Source: Sulfurovum sp.
Lineage (GTDB): Bacteria > Campylobacterota > Campylobacteria > Campylobacterales > Sulfurovaceae
Length of the DNA: 5,364 bases
Reading direction: 5' to 3'
NCBI GenBank assembly: GCA_015663065.1
Contig: DQSX01000161.1
Location: forward strand, 1 to 5,364
Below the pieces are notes generated by a model. That model was not told where the DNA came from. It did no database searches and worked only from the letters and a program-made list of their open reading frames with translations. Position numbers and translations under genes: made by a program. Shown here piece by piece: positions 1 through 5,364 of the stretch (position 1 is the first letter of the stretch; every line of letters starts with the position of its first letter).

Positions 1-2
1 CA

Positions 3-347
3 AGTATCTGGGACATGGAAGACTGCATAGGTTCCATTGCCAGATTCATGCATGAAAAAGGGTGGAAACAAGGGGAAAAAGTCGCTGTAAAGGCAAGTTA
101 TTCTTACAAACGTTTCAGCCGACTCAAGACAGGGTACAGACACAGCTACCCTCTCAAAAAACTAAAACATCTCGGTATCACTCCAAAGCAACCGTTCCCT
201 TACAAAAAAGCCATGCTGATCAAACTGCATAACACGACCCATGATGAACTCTGGTTGTGTGCACCCAACTTCAGGGTTCTGACTGCCTACAATGCCAGCA
301 GCAACTACGGTATGGCGATCCATAAAATCGCACGTTCACTCAAATAG
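3..347 (+). CDS. mltB: Lytic murein transglycosylase B (MltB family), C-terminal part; 5' end outside the window
   Basis: This is the last 114 residues of an open frame that is already open at the left window edge, so the true start lies outside. MltB-type enzymes cleave the MurNAc-GlcNAc bond of peptidoglycan, leaving a 1,6-anhydro product, and usually sit in the periplasm or on the outer membrane. The family-typical features visible are a WDMEDCIGSIA segment at the start (members read W..EDAIGSIANY), then GW.QGE.VAV, and near the C-terminus NFRVLTAYNASSNYGMAI, which matches the NF.V.TRYN.S..YAMAV signature closing the SLT_2 domain. The catalytic glutamate and any signal peptide lie upstream of the window and cannot be checked. 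The gene ends at TAG and overlaps the 3' end of the opposing GGDEF-EAL gene by 12 bp. Family assignment is firm; the exact paralogue is less so. Confidence 0.85.
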   Translation, partial: SIWDMEDCIGSIARFMHEKGWKQGEKVAVKASYSYKRFSRLKTGYRHSYPLKKLKHLGITPKQPFPYKKAMLIKLHNTTHDELWLCAPNFRVLTAYNASSNYGMAIHKIARSLK

Positions 348-746
348 GGGTCTATATCTCGTAGGCAATATTTTGTGTTCTCCCCCTCCTCTCCTCTCTT
401 TATAGAAGTTTTCGAACTGCTCTTTACCCAATGCACGGGCAAAGTAAAATCCCTGGAAAATATCACAGTTGTTTTTCAGAAGGAATTGGAACTGCTCTTC
501 TGTTTCAACACCTTCTGCAACGGTTTTAAGCTGAAAAAACTTTGCCATGGAGAGAATCGTTGTGATCATTAGTTCATCAGAACGCTGTTCACCGACATGA
601 CTGACAAAAGAGCGGTCAACCTTCAATTCATCAATAGGCATTTCACGTAAAGAACTTAAAGAGGAGTAGCCTGTCCCAAAATCATCCATGGAGAAAGATA
701 TTCCCAGTCTTTTGATACGCTCCATCAAGGCGATAATACGCTGCAT
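336..746 (-). pseudogene. C-terminal EAL fragment of the GGDEF-EAL pseudogene
   Basis: This open fragment of 136 codons lies in the same frame as the GGDEF fragment, and only the TAA and the codons for Ile-Glu-Asp separate the two. It carries the second half of the EAL domain: SMDDFGTGYSSLSSL at 19-33, LKVDRSFV at 41-48, KTVAEGVETEEQF at 74-86 and QGFYFARAL at 98-106, ending with a basic tail and TGA. The ATG at 744-746 is simply the methionine of the natural IEDM sequence, not a likely true start. Its last 12 bp lie inside the convergent mltB gene. Confidence 0.85.
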
Positions 747-755
747 ATCTTCAAT

Positions 756-758
756 TTA
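756..758 (-). other. In-frame TAA nonsense codon in the EAL domain
   Basis: The plus strand reads TTA here, giving TAA on the coding strand in the phrase EVTETI-stop-IEDMQRI. Intact EAL proteins commonly read TETxxIED with a hydrophobic residue at the stop position. A single-base change such as TTA (Leu) to TAA would produce the lesion, though the ancestral codon is inferred. The reading frame is unchanged on both sides. Confidence 0.9.
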
Positions 759-1799
759 AATCGTTTCAGTCACCTCAAAAACAACTTTTTTGACTATCTT
801 CTCATTAAGATACTTTCTTACAAGTTGTTCAACCTGTTCTACAAAAGTAGCATGAAAGAACTGCCGTACACTGATATTGATGGAGAACTGTTCAATTTCA
901 ATTTCATTCTCACTCCATTGGGAGAGTGTTTTAAATGCTTCCTCCATAATATAGTTCCCCAACTCTATGATCAATCCTGTTTTCTCCGCAATTGCAATAA
1001 ACTCTGCAGGAGAAACAAAACCAAACTCATGGTTGTTCCATCGTACCAACACTTCACATCCGATCATTTTCCGCTCTTTATTGAATTGCGGCTGATAGCG
1101 CAGCTCTATCTCATTGTGCTCCAGTGCAAAATAGAGTCTGCGCTCTATCTCAAGATGATACTCTACACGCTTGGCAAGATCATCATTAAATACAATAATT
1201 CCGTCACGTCCCTGTGCTTTGGCTTCATACATGGCGATATCCGCTTCTTTAGTGAAATACCTTGCATCCATTGCTTTTCTTCCTACCCCGTTGATACCGA
1301 TACTGGCACTCAGATATAGATGATGTCCCTTTATCAGATAGGGAGCTTTCAGGATATGCAAAAGTGCTTCGGAAAAATTCAGGACAAGCTCCTGACAGTC
1401 ATACTGGGCTGCATACTCCTTACTCATGATTGTAAATTCATCTCCGCCCAGGCGCGCTATAATATAATTATTCCCGCAATAGCGTTTGATACGGCTGGCG
1501 ACTTCAACAAGTACTTTATCTCCGATCTCATGCCCCAGTGTATCATTGATAGTCTTGAAGTGATCCAGATCTATCAAAAGGATATAGACATAATCATCTG
1601 TATGCTGAATGCGGTTGATCACACGCTCCATATACTCTACAAAGTAGCGGCGGTTATAGAGTCCGGTCAGAGAATCATGCTGTGCCTGATAATAATTCTT
1701 CTGGATCAATCGATAACTGTTGTCTGAAGAGTAAAGCAGCACACCAAGAAAGATAACTGAAAATACAGAAAGGACATATCCATACCACTCTCCGATAAG

Positions 1800-1807
1800 A
1801 AAAAAAA
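1800..1807 (-). other. A8 homopolymer (T8 on coding strand) with one-base frameshift
   Basis: Eight consecutive As sit at the junction of two reading frames of the same protein. Seven would join the upstream frame (LPLVGYFF) to the downstream frame (LIGEWYGYV). Likely origins are a slipped-strand insertion, a sequencing or assembly miscall, or length variation between cells. It lies downstream of the TAG, so length switching alone would not restore the protein. Confidence 0.85.
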
Positions 1808-2016
1808 TAGCCAACCAAAGGAAGCATCAGTATCAACAATACAGGGAAGAAAAGTTTTTTATCTGAAACAAGTAGTGTCGAAGCAACAACCGAAGCGCCT
1901 ATCTGGGTAAAAATAGCGATATAATGAAGCTTGTGCTCTGTTTCTGTACAATAGAGCAGAAAGATCAGTGTCCAAAGGGCAAAGATAAGATAGAAGAATA
2001 CAGCGAGTTTATAGTA
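1800..2016 (-). pseudogene. Cryptic middle of the GGDEF-EAL pseudogene (membrane segments 3-5), between TAG and frameshift
   Basis: No start-to-stop frame covers this stretch, but translating on from the TAG in the same frame gives an uninterrupted membrane sequence: YYKLAVFFYLIFALW, then a segment around HYIAIFTQIGASVVAS, then LFFPVLLILMLPLVGYFF. These are three further hydrophobic helices. At the T8 run on the coding strand (1800-1807) this frame reads TAT TTT TTT TCT and goes off. With seven Ts it would read GYFF-LIGEWYGYVL and join the GGDEF fragment exactly. The region is therefore former coding sequence, not an intergenic spacer. Confidence 0.82.
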
Positions 2017-2019
2017 CTA
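2017..2019 (-). other. In-frame TAG nonsense codon in the membrane domain
   Basis: The coding strand reads AAG TCA TAG TAC TAT AAA, and the frame remains open for about 70 codons afterwards with strongly hydrophobic, helix-like content. A TAT or TAC (Tyr) to TAG change, making a Tyr-Tyr-Tyr run, is one simple origin; this is inferred. Confidence 0.82.
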
Positions 2020-2241
2020 TGACTTGAGTGACGCATCTCCCATCTGGTCAAGCTTGTAATGATAGTAGAGTCTCCAGCCAAAAAGGGAGACCAGTACCAT
2101 CAGCATATACCAGATAAGTGCCGGCACCACAACACCATTGATCCAGCCAAGAAAGATGTATGCCAGGCCGGGAATGAGAGAAAGGCCTATCATAAGAAGG
2201 ATCTGTTTTTGTAAAAAGCTGTAAAATCGTTGATCGTTCAT
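2017..2241 (-). pseudogene. N-terminal fragment of the GGDEF-EAL pseudogene (membrane segments 1-2)
   Basis: This open fragment of 74 codons starts at ATG and ends at TAG. It contains two hydrophobic segments, roughly residues 14-34 (LLMIGLSLIPGLAYIFLGWI) and 39-60 (VVVPALIWYMLMVLVSLFGW), followed by a basic and polar stretch ending GDASLKS. In isolation it resembles a small membrane protein. However, the same frame continues past the stop for about 70 codons of further membrane sequence that leads into the GGDEF part, so it is better read as the amputated N-terminus of that protein. An automated annotation would probably call it a hypothetical protein. Confidence 0.8.
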
Positions 2242-2270
2242 AGTGATATTTTATTATTCTTTTTTATAGT

Positions 2271-2299
2271 ATTAGATTAAATTCAAAATAAAATATCAA
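2271..2299 (-). promoter_or_regulatory. Candidate sigma-70 promoter close to the GGDEF-EAL gene start
   Basis: On the minus strand TTGATA (2294-2299) is followed after 17 bp by TCTAAT (2271-2276), each one mismatch from consensus. Transcription would start near 2264, about 23 bases before the ATG. The region is very AT-rich, so chance is a real alternative. Confidence 0.3.
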
Positions 2300-2395
2300 T
2301 TATTTATAATACTTTACAGAAATTGACATTTAAAAAAATAAAGCCGAATAATGTCTTCAGAAAATTCTCTGTATGCCTGTTTGCATATTTCGTTT

Positions 2396-2404
2396 ATTAT
2401 ATCA
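2396..2404 (-). promoter_or_regulatory. Candidate extended -10 promoter (TGATATAAT)
   Basis: The minus strand carries a perfect TGnTATAAT element. In Campylobacterota, sigma-70 promoters commonly rely on an extended -10 with little -35 sequence, so this is a credible start. Transcription would begin near 2389 and reach the GGDEF-EAL ATG after a leader of roughly 150 bases. The 9-bp palindrome at 2411-2432 covers its -35 region. Confidence 0.4.
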
Positions 2405-2410
2405 TACAAA

Positions 2411-2432
2411 TAATATTTTATAGAAAATATTA
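2411..2432. repeat. Perfect 9-bp inverted repeat with 4-bp spacer
   Basis: TAATATTTT at 2411-2419 and AAAATATTA at 2424-2432 are exact reverse complements around ATAG. The arms are entirely A/T, so the hairpin would be weak and no T run follows it, which argues against a terminator. Its place just upstream of the extended -10 element fits an operator for a dimeric regulator, but chance in AT-rich DNA is possible. Confidence 0.5.
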
Positions 2433-2498
2433 AATTGAATACAGAGATACCATGACCAATGCATCGTGTATCATGCCAAGGATATCTTCAACTACACT

Positions 2499-3644
2499 TT
2501 ACAGATAAAGTCTGAACTCGGTGCCTTTCCCTGGAATAGAGTCCAGTTCTATCCCAATACCATGCTCGTCACAAATACTTTTTACAATACTCAGCCCCAC
2601 ACCGAAACCGCCTGAATACTCGGTACCGCGTTTAAACTTTTCAAAGATCTCTTTTTGTTTTTCTGCTTCGATACCGATACCTTCATCAGTGATCCTGAGT
2701 ATCCTGTTTCTCAGCGATATTATTATGTTTGATCTTGGTGAAGAGTATTTGATGGCATTACTGATAAGGTTTCCAAAAAGCAGTGTCAACTGGGATCTGG
2801 GAATAATGGATTTTGTCTCCCGGGCATCTACTTTGAACTCTATACGTTTGATCTCGGCAAGCGGCCTGTAGTAGGCAACACTCTCTTCCAGAACATCTTT
2901 TATATCAAGTGGTTCTGCTATCTCTTTCCTGCTACTGAAGTTCAAATAGGTCAAAGAGCGGTAGATATCATAAAGCTGTTTGGTACTGATCGAGATATTA
3001 TTGAGGATTTTCGTTGTACACTCCCCTGCTTTCAATGCCTGGGCAGCGGACATTGAAAGTGAAGTAATGGGGGTATTGAGTTCATGGGTAATATCATTGA
3101 TAAAGCGTTCTATCTGCGTGACCCTTTGATGTACTGGTTTCATAAAAAGCCTGGCGAGTATCCAGGCAATGACCATGACCACAAAAGAGACTATACCTAC
3201 AGCAAGCAAAACAGAACTGCCTAACCTCTGCAACTCTCCCTTCAGTGTATTGGACTGTACAACCACGTAGGCGATCCCCATGTGTTCTCGCGGTGCATCT
3301 GAAATAAAGATATTGTAGTCTTCAAGGGTAAGGTACCCCGGCTTTATTTCCATGTTCGGATCTACAAGTCTGCCCGATACTACATTTCCTTCGGTATCGA
3401 TCAGTGCCATTATGACATCTTTGGGCACGACGGTTTTTTTTACGGGTCTGTCATGCATGTGTGCTGTAATAAGTTCACCGGCCTTCTGATCGGCGAAATG
3501 TTCCAGTTTATAGTGTATTTCATTCTCCAATGCATGTTTTTGTGCCGTATAGTACCAAAACCCTATCAGGGAGATAAAGAAAAATGAGGATACGATGTAG
3601 AGTCCCAGAAAGGAGTAAAAGGATCTCTTTTCCAGATCATTCAT
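2499..3644 (-). CDS. Membrane sensor histidine kinase of the copA-linked two-component system
   Basis: This inner-membrane sensor kinase (381 residues) autophosphorylates on histidine and should pass the phosphate to the regulator encoded just upstream. From the chosen ATG: TM1 about 10-32, a periplasmic loop about 33-142, TM2 about 143-167, the HisKA motif INDITHELNTPITS with His187, and an HATPase domain with N-box Asn292/Asn296, DEGIGI at 320-325 and GGFGVGLSIV at 345-354. There is no HAMP domain; only about 20 residues separate TM2 from the histidine. The loop contains AHMHD at 61-65, a possible metal-ligand cluster. The frame also opens at a GTG (3684-3686), but the ATG is preferred: the protein then starts MNDLEKRSF just before TM1 and overlaps the regulator stop by 8 bp, a typical coupled arrangement. 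A copper or metal signal is inferred from the neighbouring ATPase. Confidence 0.9.
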   Translation of the reverse strand: MNDLEKRSFYSFLGLYIVSSFFFISLIGFWYYTAQKHALENEIHYKLEHFADQKAGELITAHMHDRPVKKTVVPKDVIMALIDTEGNVVSGRLVDPNMEIKPGYLTLEDYNIFISDAPREHMGIAYVVVQSNTLKGELQRLGSSVLLAVGIVSFVVMVIAWILARLFMKPVHQRVTQIERFINDITHELNTPITSLSMSAAQALKAGECTTKILNNISISTKQLYDIYRSLTYLNFSSRKEIAEPLDIKDVLEESVAYYRPLAEIKRIEFKVDARETKSIIPRSQLTLLFGNLISNAIKYSSPRSNIIISLRNRILRITDEGIGIEAEKQKEIFEKFKRGTEYSGGFGVGLSIVKSICDEHGIGIELDSIPGKGTEFRLYL

Positions 3645-4290
3645 ACCGGTAGCCCAACCCTCTTTGCGTAATGATCTTGTCAGCACCTATGACCTCCCTG
3701 AGGTTTCGTATATAGGAACGGAGTGTGGCATCACTGGGTAATGCATCAAACCCCCAGATATTCTGTATCAGCTCTTCCGGAGAGATAAGTCTTTGGGGGT
3801 GTGCAATGAAATATTCCAGTATTTCACACTCTTTTGGTCTGAGGGTTTTTTCATTGACTCCGTCACTTACCAAATGTCGTTGGGGATAATAGGTCAGTGT
3901 ATCACTGAGTTTCACTAGGCTGTCCTGCTCTATGCGGAAAAGTACTTTACTCTTCTCAATACGCAGTCTCAGTTCTTCAAGTTCAAAAGGTTTACGGATA
4001 TAATCGTGGGCACCGACATCAAAACTCTCTTTGAGATGCCTGGTGTCTTCATACGCGGTAATGATAATAGCCGGTGTGGTATCGTTAAAACTTCTGATCT
4101 CTTTGAGCAGTTCTATACCGCTTTTGCCTGGTACATTGATATCGAAGATGAACAGATCGTAAGACTCTTCATCAATAAACTCCTGTGCCTCTGCTGAATC
4201 GAATGCCCGTCGGGTTGTGTAGTATTGCTGTAAATAGTCCGTAAGGATGTCACCAAGGACAGGATCATCCTCCATCAGTAGTATTTTCAT
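3637..4290 (-). CDS. OmpR/PhoB-family response regulator
   Basis: This is a cytoplasmic DNA-binding regulator of 217 residues, normal length for the family. The receiver domain (about 1-115) has the acidic pocket E7-D8-D9, phosphoacceptor Asp50 in FIFDINVPG, Thr78 in IIITAY and Lys100 in YIRKPF, so all switch residues are present. A winged-helix effector domain (about 135-217) shows RPKECEILEYF, ISPEELIQNIWG, the recognition-helix segment SDATLRSYIRNLRE, and the closing ITQRGLGYRYE. The ATG is well supported: AGGGAAG (4296-4302) lies a few bases upstream. The gene follows the P-type ATPase after 75 bp and its stop overlaps the kinase start, so regulator and kinase should be co-translated partners. 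It may control the ATPase gene, as CopR, CusR and CrdR regulators do for copper genes, but no target site could be identified here. Confidence 0.93.
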   Translation of the reverse strand: MKILLMEDDPVLGDILTDYLQQYYTTRRAFDSAEAQEFIDEESYDLFIFDINVPGKSGIELLKEIRSFNDTTPAIIITAYEDTRHLKESFDVGAHDYIRKPFELEELRLRIEKSKVLFRIEQDSLVKLSDTLTYYPQRHLVSDGVNEKTLRPKECEILEYFIAHPQRLISPEELIQNIWGFDALPSDATLRSYIRNLREVIGADKIITQRGLGYRYE

Positions 4291-4295
4291 GTTTT

Positions 4296-4302
4296 CTTCC
4301 CT
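4296..4302 (-). promoter_or_regulatory. Ribosome binding site of the response regulator
   Basis: AGGGAAG on the minus strand lies five bases before the ATG at 4288-4290. It is the clearest Shine-Dalgarno sequence in the window and fixes the regulator start. Confidence 0.65.
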
Positions 4303-4316
4303 CTTTATCCTGATCT

Positions 4317-4346
4317 ATTTTACTGTAATTGTATCTTTTTTGCCAA
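4317..4346 (-). promoter_or_regulatory. Candidate sigma-70 promoter for the regulator-kinase pair
   Basis: Within the 75-bp gap after the ATPase, TTGGCA (4341-4346) and TAAAAT (4317-4322) are spaced by 18 bp on the minus strand, each one mismatch from consensus. Transcription would start about 20 bases before the regulator ATG. It would allow the two-component genes to be expressed independently of read-through from the ATPase gene. Confidence 0.38.
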
Positions 4347-4365
4347 AAGGCCTGATAGATTATCC

Positions 4366-5364
4366 TTACAGTTTTACATTTTTCAACCTGAGCGAATTAC
4401 TAATGACCGAAACAGATGAAAAACTCATCGCAGCTGCTGCAATAACCGGAGAAAGAAGTATACCAAAGAAGGGATACAGCACACCCGCAGCTATAGGTAC
4501 CCCCAATGAATTATAGATAAATGCGAAAAAGAGGTTCTGCCGTATGTTCTTCATCGTAATACGGCTGAGCCTGATGGCTCGTATAATACCCCTGAGATCA
4601 CCTTTGACCAGGGTTACACCGGCACTCTCCATCGCCACATCTGTACCTGTACCCATAGCGATACCGACATGTGCCTGTGCCAGGGCAGGCGCATCATTTA
4701 CTCCGTCACCTGCCATGGCAACATATCTGCCCTCTTCCTGAAGTCTCTTAACCACTTTTGATTTCTCCTCTGGAGAAACCTCTGCTATGACCCTGTCTAT
4801 ATGCAGTTTGGCAGCAACGGCTTTGGCAGTGGTTTCATTGTCGCCTGTCAGCATCACAACCTCAATATTTTCTTTATGAAGTGCCTTGATCGCCTCTGAC
4901 GTACCTTCCTTAACAGGGTCCATCACTCCCAATATTCCGGCAGCTTTTCCGTCAAGGGCAATAAGCATCACGGTCTCTCCATTCTCTCTATACTGTTGGG
5001 ATACGACTGAAAGATTCAACGGGTCGATCCCAAGACTTTTCAAGAGTTTGTCATTGCCTATGGCAATAGAGATACCGTCTACTTCTCCGGTCACACCTTC
5101 TCCGGTCACAGAGTTGAAGTGATCTGTCTTGCCGAGCTCCAAACCTCTCGCAGCAGCACCTTTCACAATGGCTTCCGCAAGTGGATGTTCACTGGCACGT
5201 TCCAGTGTGGCGGCAGCATACAGCATCCTGTTTTCATCAACCCCTTCAAGTACTTTAACCGTAACAAGTCTGGGTGAGCCCTCTGTCAGGGTACCGGTTT
5301 TGTCTATAACAAGTGTATCAATTTTTTCAAGTATCTCCAGTGCTTCCGCATTTTTGATGAGTAC
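4366..5364 (-). CDS. copA: Copper-exporting P1B-type ATPase, C-terminal part; 5' end outside the window
   Basis: This is an inner-membrane pump that drives Cu+ out of the cytoplasm by ATP hydrolysis. The frame is open to the right edge, leaving 332 residues, a little under half of a typical CopA. Visible in order: the phosphorylation motif DKTGTLTEG with Asp21 of this fragment, the P1B-specific SEHPLAE motif (His60-Pro61), TGEGV, GNDKLL, MLTGDN at about 171-176, and AGDGVNDAPAL. Two final membrane helices follow, with YNSLGVPIAAG (TM7) and MSFSSVSVISNS (TM8). The TM7 Tyr-Asn and TM8 Met-x-x-Ser-Ser residues are the Cu+ (P1B-1) signature and argue against a Zn/Cd/Pb pump. The CPC motif of TM6 and any N-terminal metal-binding domains lie beyond the window. 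An internal ATG at 5224-5226 is not the start, because the frame and the essential aspartate lie upstream of it. Confidence 0.92.
   Translation of the reverse strand, partial: VLIKNAEALEILEKIDTLVIDKTGTLTEGSPRLVTVKVLEGVDENRMLYAAATLERASEHPLAEAIVKGAAARGLELGKTDHFNSVTGEGVTGEVDGISIAIGNDKLLKSLGIDPLNLSVVSQQYRENGETVMLIALDGKAAGILGVMDPVKEGTSEAIKALHKENIEVVMLTGDNETTAKAVAAKLHIDRVIAEVSPEEKSKVVKRLQEEGRYVAMAGDGVNDAPALAQAHVGIAMGTGTDVAMESAGVTLVKGDLRGIIRAIRLSRITMKNIRQNLFFAFIYNSLGVPIAAGVLYPFFGILLSPVIAAAAMSFSSVSVISNSLRLKNVKL

Larger units (their letters stand above)
756..1814 (-). pseudogene. GGDEF plus first part of EAL: largest open fragment of the GGDEF-EAL pseudogene
   Basis: This open fragment of 352 codons opens at a TTG just beside the frameshift run and ends at the TAA in the EAL domain. 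It holds the sixth membrane segment (about residues 11-28 of the fragment), a short linker, the HDSLTGLYNRRYF start of the GGDEF domain, DLDHFKTINDTLGHEIGD, and GGDEF at 123-127 (1434-1448). The EAL domain begins near 220 with YQPQFN, then EVLVRW at 254-259 and FSINISVRQF, and is cut right after EVTETI. The GGDEF domain is complete, so this piece could in principle be an active diguanylate cyclase if translated, but the TTG has no obvious ribosome binding site. The truncated EAL lacks the DDFG, lysine and AEGVE residues and cannot work as a phosphodiesterase. Confidence 0.85.
336..2241 (-). pseudogene. Disrupted membrane-anchored GGDEF-EAL (cyclic di-GMP turnover) gene with two in-frame stops and one frameshift
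   Basis: Read with its lesions repaired, this is one protein of about 634 residues: six hydrophobic segments (about 1-170), a GGDEF domain (about 190-355) and an EAL domain (about 370-620). Such proteins make (GGDEF) or hydrolyse (EAL) cyclic di-GMP at the inner membrane. The lesions are TAG at codon 75 (2017-2019), a one-base surplus in the 8-A run at 1800-1807, and TAA at codon 495 (756-758). Motifs otherwise survive: GGDEF at about 265-269, EVL in place of EAL at 396-398, the NIS asparagine, the glutamate of the TET motif just before the TAA, DDFGTG at about 519-524, the LKVDRSF lysine and AEGVE. The RxxD inhibitory site, expected five residues before GGDEF, is absent (GNNY). The ATG at 2239-2241 has no clear Shine-Dalgarno sequence. 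Motif preservation suggests recent loss. Sequencing error could explain the homopolymer but is less likely for two separate nonsense codons. Confidence 0.88.
2242..2498. other. AT-rich spacer without a convincing gene, holding candidate promoters and a palindrome
   Basis: The spacer separates the kinase stop from the start of the GGDEF-EAL pseudogene. Only very short frames exist: on the plus strand an 18-codon frame from ATG at 2452 to TAA at 2508, and on the minus strand a run of open codons directly after the kinase stop. I do not call either a gene. It holds a perfect AT-only palindrome, two minus-strand promoter-like elements and one plus-strand promoter-like element. No GC-rich hairpin followed by a T run, which would mark a terminator for the kinase transcript, is visible. 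Its low GC content makes chance promoter matches likely. Confidence 0.6.

Noticed and set aside
825..1727. Two long plus-strand open frames across the GGDEF-EAL region (825-1319 and 1320-1727)
   Set aside because: They are antisense to clearly recognisable GGDEF and EAL coding sequence, show no family motifs and have cysteine/isoleucine-rich compositions typical of shadow frames.
1800..2019. Programmed frameshifting or stop read-through restoring the GGDEF-EAL protein
   Set aside because: It would require two separate stop read-throughs as well as a +1 shift in one message, with no recoding signal visible. Pseudogene decay or sequence error is simpler.
2358..2388. Short inverted repeats (TATGC/GCATA and CAGA/TCTG) in the spacer as a structured RNA or riboswitch
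   Set aside because: The stems are only four to five base pairs and do not match any riboswitch pattern I recognise.
2430..2498. Open codons after the kinase TAA as a kinase extension or small gene
   Set aside because: The kinase already ends at the normal family position (GKGTEFRLYL). About 23 codons without a stop is easily expected by chance, and no ribosome binding site was seen.
2521..2871. Plus-strand open frame opposite the kinase ATPase domain
   Set aside because: It is antisense to the conserved N-box, G1 and G2 motifs of the kinase; its serine/proline-rich translation has no recognisable domain.
3645..3686. Longer kinase start at the GTG (3684-3686)
   Set aside because: It would add 14 residues that only re-read the regulator's conserved C-terminus in another frame. 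The ATG at 3644 gives a normal N-terminus just before TM1.
4335..4353. GGCC-TTTT-GGC-A6 hairpin after the ATPase as a terminator
   Set aside because: The stem is only three base pairs, and on the coding strand it is followed by As rather than Ts, so it does not fit an intrinsic terminator.
4247..4516. Plus-strand open frame spanning the ATPase-regulator gap
   Set aside because: It covers the ends of two well-supported minus-strand genes and has no ribosome binding site or motif of its own.

Overview
The window looks like ordinary chromosome from a Gram-negative bacterium, most likely a member of the Campylobacterota (a Sulfurovum- or Sulfurimonas-like lineage). This placement is an inference from protein style: a histidine kinase with an HELNTP phosphorylation motif and no HAMP domain, and a multi-membrane-pass GGDEF-EAL protein. 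It rests on no database match. No RNA gene, CRISPR array, insertion sequence or phage feature is visible.

Layout. The left edge (3-347, + strand) holds the 3' end of a lytic murein transglycosylase of the MltB type. It converges on, and overlaps by 12 bp, the 3' end of a long minus-strand gene spanning 336-2241. That gene was once a single membrane-anchored GGDEF-EAL (cyclic di-GMP) protein of about 634 residues. It now carries three separate lesions: a TAG at 2017-2019, a one-base frameshift at an 8-A run (1800-1807), and a TAA at 756-758 inside the EAL domain. It survives as three open fragments plus a stretch (about 1800-2016) that looks non-coding but still translates cleanly into membrane segments once read in the right frame. 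An AT-rich spacer (2242-2498) follows, with candidate promoters and a perfect 9-bp palindrome.

The right half is a minus-strand group read in the order P-type ATPase, response regulator, histidine kinase. The ATPase is cut by the right window edge and is a Cu+-exporting (P1B-1, CopA-like) enzyme judged by its TM7/TM8 residues. The OmpR-type regulator starts 75 bp after it, and the kinase start overlaps the regulator stop by 8 bp. The arrangement suggests a copper-responsive two-component system linked to its export pump; the functional link is inferred from neighbourhood.

The most notable result is the triply broken GGDEF-EAL gene whose catalytic motifs are otherwise intact. I see no convincing new biological system in this window.
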